A stretch of 34,229 nucleotides of DNA from Verrucomicrobiaceae bacterium (GCA_947372405.1 CANBTO010000001.1:1-34229), one strand, 5' to 3'. Shown: positions 17,269 through 26,411, numbered from the stretch's first letter. The notes: generated by a model not told the origin, from the sequence alone. Program-made: numbers and translations.

Positions 17269-18186
17269 TTAAAGTTCATCCGCGTTCGTGCGCGAGAACA
17301 CCACGTTGATATCATACTCGATCGGCTCGCACAGGCGGCGGAGTTTTCCAGGTTCGTCCGGCCAGAGATAAGCGGTGGCGTCATAATCGTTCTCGATGAA
17401 ATAGGCGTGGAAGCCGGCGTCCAGGAACGGCTTGATCACATCGTCCACCGTGCGACCGAGGCGGGCCAGTCTATCGGGATGAATCTCGACGATAAACTCG
17501 CGATCACTGCGGCCCTGCGTGAGAAGTGAGCGCATCCCGGCGACCACGGCAGCCTCCGCACCTTCCACATCCACCTTGATCAAACGAGCCTTCGCAATTT
17601 CATCCGGAGCGAGCAAGGTGTCGAGCGGCGCGGCTTCAACCTCGAATTTCGCGGTGGCCCCCGGCGCTCCGGCGATGGTCGAGGAACCACAGTTGCCATC
17701 ATCGCCGGCGAAGAGTTCCAGGCGGCCGGGTTGGTCGGATGCCGCGAAATTCAGGGCCCGGATGTTCGATCCATTGCGGGTGAGGTTGGCCGCGAGTGAT
17801 GCGAAAATTTCCGGCGAGGCTTCCACACTGACCACCCTTCCGGTCGGACCGACCTGCCGCGCGGCAAACAACGAGAAGTAACCGATGTTCGCGCCGACAT
17901 CCACAAAGCCGTCACCCGGCTGGAGCCGTCTCCGGATGAACCCGGTGACATGCGGTTCCCAATTGCCGAAATAATAGAGGTATTGTTGAAGGATATCACT
18001 GGTGGTGCCTGCCATAAGGCCTGCGCGAGTGCCCGCCACGAAGCGATGATCCCGCCACGCGAGGTAAGGGTCCACGACTCGTTGCCAGAGATTCTCCTTT
18101 GCGGACGAAGGCGGTGTGAAGCGGATGAACGCCCGCACGAACGGGATCAGCGCGGCGGCCCATGACTGGTCCAATATGCTACTCAC
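17269..18186 (-). CDS. FkbM-family methyltransferase
   Basis: The 305-residue S-adenosylmethionine methyltransferase has the FkbM core. SAM motif I is Val-Asp-Val-Gly-Ala-Asn-Ile-Gly near residue 100. The Ser-Val-Glu-Ala-Ser-Pro segment is the motif II acid, and Ile-Lys-Val-Asp-Val-Glu-Gly-Ala-Glu is typical of the family. FkbM enzymes O-methylate sugars and other metabolites, so this one likely methylates a sugar hydroxyl in the glycan. I chose the GTG at 18186 because a GGAGG lies about eight bases upstream within the end of the ABC transporter gene, which it overlaps by eight bases. A longer frame from 18300 lies wholly inside that gene. Confidence 0.85.
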   Translation of the reverse strand: MSSILDQSWAAALIPFVRAFIRFTPPSSAKENLWQRVVDPYLAWRDHRFVAGTRAGLMAGTTSDILQQYLYYFGNWEPHVTGFIRRRLQPGDGFVDVGANIGYFSLFAARQVGPTGRVVSVEASPEIFASLAANLTRNGSNIRALNFAASDQPGRLELFAGDDGNCGSSTIAGAPGATAKFEVEAAPLDTLLAPDEIAKARLIKVDVEGAEAAVVAGMRSLLTQGRSDREFIVEIHPDRLARLGRTVDDVIKPFLDAGFHAYFIENDYDATAYLWPDEPGKLRRLCEPIEYDINVVFSRTNADEL

Positions 18187-20008
18187 GGGTGGCCTCCTCC
18201 ATGATGAGGGTTTCCGCAGCGGCCGGTTTGGCCTCGTTCGCCCGCGTGCTTTGGTCGTGCAGACGCGAATAGAGACCACCTGCGGCGAGCAATTCATCAT
18301 GCGTGCCTTGCTCGATGATGCGTCCCTGCTCCAGCACGAGGATGCGGTTGGCCCGCCGGATCGTGGACAAGCGGTGCGCGATGATGAACGTGGTGCGGCC
18401 CACCGTCAGCCGGTCCAGAGCCTCTAACAACAGGCCCTCCGTCACGGCGTCGAGCGCCGAGGTCGGTTCGTCGAGGATGAGGATCGGCGCGTCCTTGAGA
18501 AACGCACGTGCGATGCTCACCCGCTGGCGTTCGCCGCCGGAAAGTGTCGCGCCTCGCTCACCGATGACGGTGTCGTATCCGCGCGGCAGACGGCGGATGA
18601 ATTCATCGGCATTTGCAGCTTGGGCGGCGGCGATGATCTCCTCGCGCGAGGCATCGGGTTTGCCATAGGAAATGTTCTCGGCAATGCTCAGCGGAAACAG
18701 AAACGGCTCCTGCAACACCAGTGCGATCTGGCGGCGCAGCGAATCGATTTTCAACTCGCGAAGATCATGGCCATCCAGAGTGATGCGGCCGGAATCCGGA
18801 TCGAAGAACCGCACCAGCAGGCTGAGGAGGGTCGTCTTGCCCGCACCGGTGGGCCCGACGATGGCGATGACCTCGCCGGGGTTCGCTTCAAGATGGATGC
18901 CAATCAGGATGGGCCGCTCGGACTCATAAGCGAAGCCGACGTTTTCATAGCGGACGTGACCTGCCAGCTTCACTTCGCGTGCCGTGGGTGACTCGACGAC
19001 GTCGGCCGGTTGGTCTAACATTTCAAGCACGCGGGCGGCGTTGGCACTCAGCGTCTGCAGGGTCGAGGCGGTATAGACCATCGTGTTGATGGGCTCGTAA
19101 AGTGAGGCGAGGTAAGCGAGGAAAACGAGGATGGCGCCTACGGTCATGCGGCCGTCGAGCACGCGCGTGGCCCCGAGCCAGACGATGCCCGCCGTACTGA
19201 GCGCGGTGAGCAATCCGACGAGGAGTTTGAACTTCATGTCCACCATGGTCGAAGCGCGGTGCGCCCGGACGGACTCCTCGGCGGCCTGGCGGAAACGATC
19301 CTGCTCGATCCGCTCGCGGGTGAATGCCTGCACGGCGGGAATGGCGGTCAGCGTTTGTTCCACCAGCACCATGAGGTGGGTTTCGAGATCACTGCGGAGA
19401 CGGGCGGACTCTTCCATCACCTTGCTGAAGCCACCGATGATGAGCGCGAGCAGTGGTACGATGGCGAGTGACAGGATCGCCATTTGTGAATCCAGTTTCC
19501 ACATGATGCCGAAGACGCAAACCAACGTTAGACCCGACTGCAGAACGGGAAAAATCGTGCTGGTGACGAGTGTCTGCACGCAGTAGGTGTCCACCGTGAC
19601 GCGGGCGACCAGATCGGCAACCTGCTGCTTGCCGTGGAAACGCAGCGACATGCGCTTCAGGTGCCAGTAGAGATCGGCACCCAGGCCATAGACCATCCGT
19701 TGACCGATGCCGACAAATGCAGTGGTGCTGAGCATCTGCAGCGCGGAATGGCCAAGAAACAACAAAACCGTGGCAAACGCAATCCACGCGACGAGGCCGT
19801 GCGGGGTGCCGGCGTTGGGCAGCCAAGCCAAGACGGCGGTGGCGGTTTCGGGCAACGGTTGCTTGCCGAGCACGTTGTCCACCAGCACTTTCATCGGCCA
19901 CGGTTGCAGCACCGCGAGCCCGACTTCGACGGTCATGGTCACCACCACCACCACGAGTCCCGCTCGGTGAGGCCAGATGTAAGGCAGAAGGCGGCGGATT
20001 TTATTCAC
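18179..20008 (-). CDS. ABC exporter half-transporter (MsbA-like, TMD-NBD)
   Basis: The 609-residue protein fuses a six-helix transmembrane domain (about 1-320) to an ATP-binding domain (about 345-585). It has Walker A Gly-Pro-Thr-Gly-Ala-Gly-Lys-Thr-Thr, the signature Leu-Ser-Gly-Gly-Glu-Arg-Gln-Arg, Walker B Ile-Leu-Ile-Leu-Asp-Glu and the H-loop Ala-His-Arg-Leu-Ser. This is the type IV exporter plan of MsbA and related lipid, glycolipid or peptide flippases, working as a homodimer in the inner membrane. No peptidase C39 domain is present. Its start overlaps the upstream fusion gene by four bases and its end overlaps the methyltransferase gene by eight. In this setting the cargo is probably a lipid-linked glycan. 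Confidence 0.92.
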   Translation of the reverse strand: MNKIRRLLPYIWPHRAGLVVVVVTMTVEVGLAVLQPWPMKVLVDNVLGKQPLPETATAVLAWLPNAGTPHGLVAWIAFATVLLFLGHSALQMLSTTAFVGIGQRMVYGLGADLYWHLKRMSLRFHGKQQVADLVARVTVDTYCVQTLVTSTIFPVLQSGLTLVCVFGIMWKLDSQMAILSLAIVPLLALIIGGFSKVMEESARLRSDLETHLMVLVEQTLTAIPAVQAFTRERIEQDRFRQAAEESVRAHRASTMVDMKFKLLVGLLTALSTAGIVWLGATRVLDGRMTVGAILVFLAYLASLYEPINTMVYTASTLQTLSANAARVLEMLDQPADVVESPTAREVKLAGHVRYENVGFAYESERPILIGIHLEANPGEVIAIVGPTGAGKTTLLSLLVRFFDPDSGRITLDGHDLRELKIDSLRRQIALVLQEPFLFPLSIAENISYGKPDASREEIIAAAQAANADEFIRRLPRGYDTVIGERGATLSGGERQRVSIARAFLKDAPILILDEPTSALDAVTEGLLLEALDRLTVGRTTFIIAHRLSTIRRANRILVLEQGRIIEQGTHDELLAAGGLYSRLHDQSTRANEAKPAAAETLIMEEATRE

Positions 20009-22722
20009 TGCGAGGTCTCGGGGTTTTCCGTCTCCGGTGTAAAGGGCGTCATGCCAAGGGCTGTTGCCGTTTCATCAATCACGGCGGCGGCCCGTGCGGC
20101 GGAAGCTTTGCCATGGTGGTGGAGCCAGGCCCCGAATCCTAACAGCAATCCCGCACTTAGATAGCCGATGACTCCGCCCGCATGCAAATGATATCCGTCG
20201 ACCGCCAGCGTCACCAGCGCGATGCCTGCAGCGGCAAGCGGCAGCACTTTGAGAAATGTGCCGCAGCGCAGGCGGAACCCGACGGCGATCTGTGCGGAGT
20301 TTCCAGCGTAACGCTCCTGCACCGTACGGACCTGGAGCTTCACTCCGTGGGCGCAACTGACTTCCAGATCCCAATGTGACCATCCGGTGTCCAGCTGCGG
20401 ATGATGTCCGCGGCGATAAAGCTCGTCCATCGCTGAGTATATGAAGTCGCCTCGCTCCACGCCCGAGAGCGTGATGTAACGTTTCAAAGGACCGAGCCAC
20501 GGTTCGGTCTTTTCCGTGCCCAAATGCTTCACCGCAGGCGATCCGAAGCGTGTGCGATACCGCTGGCAGGCGCGAACGAGGGGTTGCAGCCAGCACAACC
20601 AGGCGATGACCAGGCGCGAGGCGACGCAGTCATGCTTCTTAGCCGGCTGGGCCTGTGCCGCCTGCAGTCCTGCGATGAGCGGGATCAGCAGGGTCATCAC
20701 AACGGCCTCATTGCGCGTGGCCAATCCGAACGCCGCGCCTGCCCACATCAGCATCGTGAGGAAATGCCATTCGATGGTGCTTGGAATCATCGCCCAATGC
20801 GCGGGCGCGGGCTGATAGAGTGTCTGGAACAGGCCAAGTCCGAACACGCCGCCGTGAATGTGTTTCCGTCCGAAGCGCAGGCCTACCAGGCCGCCGCCAT
20901 ACATCACGCCGCGCCAGATGCCCGAGCCTAGCAGATTGAACCGCTCGGGATGCTTCTTCGCGAGCAGTGCTTCGGCCTCGCCATAGCCGGCCTGTTGTTT
21001 GAAGTAGGCGCGGGGTCCCTGCCGCCGGTGGTGCCACACCAGCGCGCCGGGCGCGAAGGTGATCCAATATCCCGCCTCCATCAGGCGCCAGCAAAGATCC
21101 ACGTCATCGCCCGCCTTGCGGAACTGCGGGTCGAATCCGCTGACGGCGAGCAGCGCCTCCCGGCGAAACGCCATGTTGCAACCGGGAATGTGCTCGGCCT
21201 TCGTGTCGGTTTCGAGCACGTGGCTTGGCTGGCCCGGCGAACAGGCGACACAGCCGGCAAGCCAGCCGTCCTCGGGTGTTAGATTCGGTCCACCGACCGC
21301 ATCCGCGCCGCTCGTTTCCAATTGATGCACCAGCGCGGTGAGCCAGTCGGCGTCGGCGAAACAATCCGAGTCGGTGTAGGCGACGATCTCGCCGGTGGCC
21401 GCGTGCATGCCCACATTGCGTGCGACGCTTAAACCTTCGTTGCGCTGGCGGAGGGTCTTCACTTCCGGAAAACGCGCTGCGATCTCGGGCGTGTCATCCG
21501 TTGAGCCGTCATCCACGAGGATCACCTCGTAATCCGGATAGGCGAGCGCGCCTAGCGAGCGAAGACATTGATCAAGGGTGCGCCCGCCATTGTAGGAACA
21601 GACAACGACCGAAACCCGCGGTGTGCGCGGCAGTTGCGTAGCGGGCGGCTGGCTGAAAACCCCGGCGACTGCGGCCAGGGACTTTTTCGGTGAACGATCG
21701 CAGCGGGTGAGCCCGAATGCCCAGTCGTCGATCTGCCAGTTGTGGACATACCAATCATCCGTCCAGGAAAACACGAATGCGCCGGCAAGACCGGTCAGCG
21801 CGGTTTCAGCCAGATGTCCGCCGAGGAAATCCGCCTGCTCCTCCTCGCTGTGGCGGATCGTGTCCATGCCGAGTTCTCCTAACAGGAGCGGGCGGTCCAC
21901 ATGGAGATTCGCGAGACGCAGCAGGTATCGGTGAAACGTCGCGCGGTCGTGGAGATAGACGTTGAACGTGCTGAAATCCAGGAATGGCAGTTCGAGATAT
22001 TCGGTGGGCGGATAGCTGGCGTAGGTGACCAGCATTTCAGGGTCCGCCTGCCTGGAGACGTCCGCCAGCTCGGCGATGAAGCGTTCGATCCTCTTCGCTC
22101 CGTACCAGCGGACGATCTCGGCGCTGATCTCGTTGCCGATGCAACAACCGAGAATGGCGGCACGGCCCTGCGTTTCGCGCACCGCCTTCGCCACCCGCTC
22201 CCTCGCCTCGCGGCGCGTGGTTTCGCTTTCGAGGAAATCCAGATGTTTCGGACAAGGGATCTCCATCATGGCTAACAGGCCGTGCTCGTCTGCAAGATCG
22301 AGCAACCACCGGGGCGGCGGGTTGTAGATGCGGACGGAGTTGATGGATGCGGCGCGCATTTTGGCGAAGTCAGCCGCCACGACAGAGGGTTCCGAAAACG
22401 GCTCACCGGCTGCATTCGGAGCGAACGGCCCGTATGTCACTCCGCGAATGTTCAACTGGTCCTCCCCCTGGCGGAAAACCTTGCCGGCCACGGTGACGCG
22501 CGGCCTACCAACCGGAACAACGCCCGCTGCGGCGGTATCGACCTTGCCAGTCTCTGCAGCCGGAGCTTTCCCTTCAAACTGGGCATCGTTGCCATGCACG
22601 CCGTCGTTCGGGCGTCGGGGCGACATGATTTGCGAGCGAGATGGCAGCATGCGGGCGAGATCCAGCCCTGCTGCCGACCCGTCCGGTTTCGCTGCAAATG
22701 GTTCGCTTGATGGGGGATTCAT
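20005..22722 (-). CDS. Glycoside hydrolase-like domain fused to family 2 glycosyltransferase
   Basis: The product is about 905 residues. After a disordered N-terminus (1-70) comes a TIM-barrel domain resembling GH2-type catalytic cores (about 75-355). It has Gly-Asn-Glu near residue 197 as the acid/base and Gly-Glu-Leu-Gly near 284 as the nucleophile, about 87 residues apart. A GT-A family 2 transferase domain follows (about 365-600) with Asp-Ser-Asp for metal and nucleotide binding and a Gly-Asp-Asp-Val-Asp-Leu-Cys-Trp-Arg catalytic segment. Hydrophobic helices and a soluble segment close the protein. There is no signal peptide, so the hydrolase half should face the cytoplasm. It is the first gene of the glycan operon and overlaps the exporter gene by four bases. 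The start is uncertain: ATG at 22722 lacks a ribosome site, and 22848 is possible. Confidence 0.82.
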   Translation of the reverse strand: MNPPSSEPFAAKPDGSAAGLDLARMLPSRSQIMSPRRPNDGVHGNDAQFEGKAPAAETGKVDTAAAGVVPVGRPRVTVAGKVFRQGEDQLNIRGVTYGPFAPNAAGEPFSEPSVVAADFAKMRAASINSVRIYNPPPRWLLDLADEHGLLAMMEIPCPKHLDFLESETTRREARERVAKAVRETQGRAAILGCCIGNEISAEIVRWYGAKRIERFIAELADVSRQADPEMLVTYASYPPTEYLELPFLDFSTFNVYLHDRATFHRYLLRLANLHVDRPLLLGELGMDTIRHSEEEQADFLGGHLAETALTGLAGAFVFSWTDDWYVHNWQIDDWAFGLTRCDRSPKKSLAAVAGVFSQPPATQLPRTPRVSVVVCSYNGGRTLDQCLRSLGALAYPDYEVILVDDGSTDDTPEIAARFPEVKTLRQRNEGLSVARNVGMHAATGEIVAYTDSDCFADADWLTALVHQLETSGADAVGGPNLTPEDGWLAGCVACSPGQPSHVLETDTKAEHIPGCNMAFRREALLAVSGFDPQFRKAGDDVDLCWRLMEAGYWITFAPGALVWHHRRQGPRAYFKQQAGYGEAEALLAKKHPERFNLLGSGIWRGVMYGGGLVGLRFGRKHIHGGVFGLGLFQTLYQPAPAHWAMIPSTIEWHFLTMLMWAGAAFGLATRNEAVVMTLLIPLIAGLQAAQAQPAKKHDCVASRLVIAWLCWLQPLVRACQRYRTRFGSPAVKHLGTEKTEPWLGPLKRYITLSGVERGDFIYSAMDELYRRGHHPQLDTGWSHWDLEVSCAHGVKLQVRTVQERYAGNSAQIAVGFRLRCGTFLKVLPLAAAGIALVTLAVDGYHLHAGGVIGYLSAGLLLGFGAWLHHHGKASAARAAAVIDETATALGMTPFTPETENPETSQ

Positions 22723-23106
22723 GCGGCGCGGATTGTTGAAACTCGACGGACCACTTGGTCTGATGTTGAAAATCAACCTGCGAATGGCAAGCTCAGAGCC
22801 CCCATATGGTCGGATCGGTATCGGGTGAAAGGAGTATCCGCTTGCCAACTCCTTGCGGGTTCATGATGGCGTCTGTGGGGAAGAGAGTGAATCGGCTCAT
22901 GACGGGGTTTGACCAACATCAACATCAACATTGTAAAGGGAGAATGAGATCCGCGCGTTTTTTGTTAAGAATTTGTAAAGATCCCGGAAATCACAGCACC
23001 AACACCCGCCGCAAGCTTTCCGCATGCCAAAAGGCTGTTGCAGTCGTTTTGGAAAATCGCCGGTATGAGGCGACGCTTCCGGGTGGCTGTCATGGCATGT
23101 CGGAAT
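22723..23106. other. Intergenic region upstream of the glycan operon
   Basis: This region lies between the end of the beta-repeat protein gene and the start of the fusion gene, both on the minus strand, and should hold the promoter of the operon. It contains three perfect copies of CAACAT at 22914-22931 beside an AT-rich stretch (22961-22980). I find no clear sigma-70 pair, terminator or coding sequence. If the fusion gene starts at 22848, the left part is coding. Confidence 0.5.
22914..22931. repeat. Short tandem repeat (CAACAT)x3
   Basis: Three exact copies of the hexamer CAACAT lie in the promoter region of the glycan operon. Such a simple repeat could slip and change promoter spacing, but three copies are few and it may be chance. 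Confidence 0.5.
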
Positions 23107-25659
23107 CTAGGGCCCTGCCAGCTTGAGCCGGATGAAGCGACTGGAGGATGATGACATGGGCGTGTTGTCGCGCCATCGGATGAGTTCGGTGGCTCCTTGA
23201 TCGGTCCTGCTATAAAATGTCGTGGCCGCAGCACCTGAGTTCCAGGTTTTCAAATCACCGGACACCTCGACTTGGTAATTGATATCAGACGCGCCCTTGG
23301 ACCGGGTGAACGTCAGGCTTATGAATTTGTTGCGACTGATGGTGACCGTCTCAACCTGTATGGCACCACCCGAATCCGCCGCATGAGGCTGTCGGTTCAG
23401 ACTGTATTCCGTCAGATTGCACAACCCGTCACCGTCGGGATCAGCGAGGTTGAAGTTTGGATCTGCAAGTTCCGCCGCGGAGAACAAACCGGGCGTCGCC
23501 TTCCATGCGCTGAAACCCAGCGTCGGATAGAAATCCCGCAGCGTGATGGAACCGCCCGTTATGTTCACGAAAAACGAACCGGCGCGATCGCTCGTGGTGA
23601 TCCGGCCTCCGTTCTGCACGTTTACAAACGATCCCGTCAGCGTCCCGGAAGTGGTCAGGATGGTCAGCACGCTTGATGGCAGCAAAGTGGCTGCAACCCC
23701 ACCGGCCAGACTGACGCTCAAGGTCCCCCCGAGAACAGCGTTTCCGGTCACATTGATCTGGTCATACTGCCCGTCGCCCGCCCCGGGGGTCAATCCGCGG
23801 ATGTTCGCAAACAGCGTGGTGCCGGAAGTCGTGACATTGCCGACGATGCTGCCGCTACCTTTGATTTGCCCTCCGTTTACCGACACGCTCGCCGCGCTGA
23901 GCGTGCCGCCGGCCAGAACTGTCGAACCGCTGCCAGAGTAGGTGTTTCCACCGGTGACGGAGAAGGTGCTACCCGCGCCGATGGTGACCGTTCCCGCGTT
24001 GGAAAAATTGCTGGCGATCGAAAAATCGCGGCCGTTGGTGATGGTGAAGCTCCCGGCCGCCGCGTTGGTGGTGAGACCGGCCAACTTGTTGGCTCCAGTG
24101 GCGGTGTCCAGAATCGCGGCGAGCGGGCCATCAAGCAGAATGGTCGCGGCGTTTGTTATTATATTTCCTCCCGGAATCAGTAGACGCGAGTTCATCCCGG
24201 TCTCCGCCGTCAGTTCCCAGATTCCTCCTGCAAGTGTCGTTCCGGAAAGATTGGTCAGGGCACCGGTCGTGTCCACCTGCAATGTAGCATCGTTCCCGCC
24301 GGCGAAGGCATTGACCCTGATGACGTTGTTGTTGGTGAAGCTGCCACGGATTCGGAAAAGCGTCGTGCCATAGTATCCGTCCACCGAAAAAGTTCCGGCA
24401 TTGTTGAAACCTCCCGCCGTAGTGAACGACGAACCCGCGATGTGCAGGCTGCCTGCGCTGCGATTCGACGCGATGTTGGCCAGGCCGCTGGCGTTCGTTG
24501 ACGAGTTGACGATCAATCCGCTTCCCTCGATCGTTAGATCTGCGGAATTGTTGATGATGTTCGCCCCGGGGAAACGGATCTTGCAGGCGTCGCTGATCAG
24601 GAACGTGCCGCCGGTCAGGGTGTTGGTGGCGGCGCTGTAGTTGGCAAGCGTCGTTGGAACAGTCAGGGTGGAGGTTACGGTGGAAGCACCATTGTAATCC
24701 GGCAGCACTTCGACATAACCGTTGTTGGTGAAGCTTGCCGCGGTGGTCATGCTGTGTCCTGTCAGGGAAAGCGAGCCCGACGCCGCCACGGTGCCCAGCC
24801 TGCCGTTGAGTGCATCCGTGCCCGATTGGTCCAGAATTCCGGATTTCACGCCCACCAACTGGACGTCGGCCGCGAGGGTCGCTATGTTCGCGGACGGAAT
24901 GATGAGCCGCGAAGTGTTATTGTTGGTGTAGGTTGCGATGTAGTAACTGCCGCCGGTGAGTGTGTTGCCTGCAAGGTTTGAAAGGGTTGAGCCGGTTGGA
25001 ACGGTCAATGCCGTGGCAGTGCTCCATGCCTCTACGAGAATCGAGCCGTTGTTGGTGAAGTTGCCTGGAACGGTGTAGGTGCGGTCGCTGATGTCCAGAA
25101 GGCCGGTGCTGGCGATGGTGGTGAAATTCGCCAGTCCGTTCGCGCTGTTGGTCTGGTTCAGAATCTGGCCGCCGGGCTGCAGGACGATTGTCGCCGCGTT
25201 GACCGTGATGTTGGCGTCGTTGAATTTCACTGTGCCGGAAATATCATAGCTGCCGCCGGTCAGCGTTGTTCCGGAGAAATTCGCAAGCTTGCCGAGTGAT
25301 GCGACGACACCGGAGTTGACGGCGATCCCGCCATCGTCCTGCGAGGGGATTGGAGCAACGCCAAGTGTCGTTGAAGCCGAACCAAATGTGGCGCCCACGG
25401 CAAGTGAGGACGGGCTCGGCACATTGAGGGAGCTGATGGTGACGGCGGTGCTGGTTGATGGACCATTCGCCGCAAGGCCTCCAAGCGTTACATTGTAGAT
25501 GTTGGAGCCGTTGTTTGGAATCTGCTGGGGCGTCCAGTTCGTGGCGGAGTTCCAGGCCCCCGCCACCGCACTGCTCCACAACGAGTTGACCGTGGCCGCG
25601 GAAAGCGGCCCATGGATCGAAATCCACGCGATCAACGTGTGGAAAGCCGCAATTTTCAT
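23107..25659 (-). CDS. Secreted beta-strand-repeat (beta-helix) protein
   Basis: The 850-residue product has a signal peptide (residues 1-21) and about five imperfect repeats of 85-110 residues. Each runs Leu-Thr-Gly-Gly-(Ser/Thr/Ile)-(Tyr/Phe/Trp), then an Ile/Leu-rich strand, then a Phe-x-Asn-Asn/Ala-Gly turn. The composition is rich in Ser, Thr, Asn, Gly and Ala and poor in Cys, as in autotransporter-associated beta-strand and filamentous surface proteins. The tail has an Asp-Pro-Asp-Gly-Asp-Gly-Leu calcium-loop motif near residue 735 and a final beta domain. No translocating beta barrel is present. It is probably secreted or surface attached, with a structural or adhesive role. The ATG at 25659 opens the signal peptide; a start at 25788 would bury it behind 43 residues. 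Confidence 0.75.
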   Translation of the reverse strand: MKIAAFHTLIAWISIHGPLSAATVNSLWSSAVAGAWNSATNWTPQQIPNNGSNIYNVTLGGLAANGPSTSTAVTISSLNVPSPSSLAVGATFGSASTTLGVAPIPSQDDGGIAVNSGVVASLGKLANFSGTTLTGGSYDISGTVKFNDANITVNAATIVLQPGGQILNQTNSANGLANFTTIASTGLLDISDRTYTVPGNFTNNGSILVEAWSTATALTVPTGSTLSNLAGNTLTGGSYYIATYTNNNTSRLIIPSANIATLAADVQLVGVKSGILDQSGTDALNGRLGTVAASGSLSLTGHSMTTAASFTNNGYVEVLPDYNGASTVTSTLTVPTTLANYSAATNTLTGGTFLISDACKIRFPGANIINNSADLTIEGSGLIVNSSTNASGLANIASNRSAGSLHIAGSSFTTAGGFNNAGTFSVDGYYGTTLFRIRGSFTNNNVIRVNAFAGGNDATLQVDTTGALTNLSGTTLAGGIWELTAETGMNSRLLIPGGNIITNAATILLDGPLAAILDTATGANKLAGLTTNAAAGSFTITNGRDFSIASNFSNAGTVTIGAGSTFSVTGGNTYSGSGSTVLAGGTLSAASVSVNGGQIKGSGSIVGNVTTSGTTLFANIRGLTPGAGDGQYDQINVTGNAVLGGTLSVSLAGGVAATLLPSSVLTILTTSGTLTGSFVNVQNGGRITTSDRAGSFFVNITGGSITLRDFYPTLGFSAWKATPGLFSAAELADPNFNLADPDGDGLCNLTEYSLNRQPHAADSGGAIQVETVTISRNKFISLTFTRSKGASDINYQVEVSGDLKTWNSGAAATTFYSRTDQGATELIRWRDNTPMSSSSSRFIRLKLAGP

Positions 25660-25860
25660 GCCTGTCCGGAAGAAGCGCTGCACGGCTTGGCTGGATGTTG
25701 GAAATTTATCCGTGATTGGCGGACCGGCGACAAAGCTGTTAGTCCGGGCTCGGGAAAAGAAAGTGGCGTCTTGCTTCACCGGTGCCATAGACAGTAACAG
25801 GACGGAAGTGGCGTGATTCCGTGGTGAATGGTATGTGGCTGACAGCGTTCATCGCTTCAC

Positions 25861-25971
25861 ATGAATCATTCTGAACCTACCTTTCCGGACCGCCTTGCCA
25901 AGTTTATTCAAGTGGGTGTGGAGGACGGGGTTCAAAACCAGACAGATTTTGTGAAAGTCGGACATCCATAG
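25861..25971 (+). CDS. Possible small ORF, unknown
   Basis: An ATG at 25861 opens 36 codons of normal-looking, moderately charged protein sequence (Phe-Pro-Asp-Arg-Leu-Ala-Lys-Phe near residues 8-15) ending in TAG at 25971. It has no signal peptide or recognised motif, and no strong ribosome site. It stands between the beta-repeat gene and a repeat element, so it may be a chance frame or the 5' remnant of a lost gene. Confidence 0.2.
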   Translation: MNHSEPTFPDRLAKFIQVGVEDGVQNQTDFVKVGHP

Positions 25972-26049
25972 GCTTTCTATGAAGTCTCTGATCGCATACG
26001 GGCAAGGCGAGCTCTTTGGCTCCGCTTATCTAAATAAGAGGCCTGTCCC

Positions 26050-26325
26050 GAATGGCACGGGATTAAGCATGATTTCGTGCGATTCAATTGAAACCGGTCC
26101 GTCATCCAAGAACGGTAGGGCGACGCGGCCTCGCGGAGCCGACTTGGCCGCCGGAGGCGGAATCTACGGCTTTGATCCCGCCTTCCGGCGTTCCCCCTGC
26201 GGGGTACATCGCGTTCGCTCGTGTCCATGTCGCTCCGCTCCATTCCGGGCCGGTTCGCCCTACCTTGATTTCGAAAGCCTCACCCCGGCGCAGATCAAGA
26301 AAACAGCCTTAATCCCGCGCCATTC
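26050..26325. repeat. Nested inverted-repeat element, MITE/REP-like
   Basis: The outer arms GAATGGCACGGGATTAAG (26050-26067) and its complement at 26308-26325 match at 17 of 18 bases. Inside lies a second perfect ten-base pair, GGTAGGGCGA at 26114-26123 and TCGCCCTACC at 26255-26264, plus a small hairpin at 26148-26160. The inner arms contain GTAG/CTAC, as REP palindromes handled by RAYT transposases do. The 276-base element has no transposase gene. It looks like a non-autonomous mobile or repeated intergenic element. No second copy is present in the window. Confidence 0.6.
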
Positions 26326-26411
26326 AGGCGTGTCCCGTTGTCATGGAAGAGGTCCGCCGCCGAACGAGAAAGAGTGTTTCCGGTCTGCGCGCTGACACGA
26401 TGGTCTGCAGG

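Noticed and set aside
25979..26395. A 138-codon plus-strand frame at the repeat element
   Set aside because: It is built mostly from inverted-repeat DNA and has no coding-like features.
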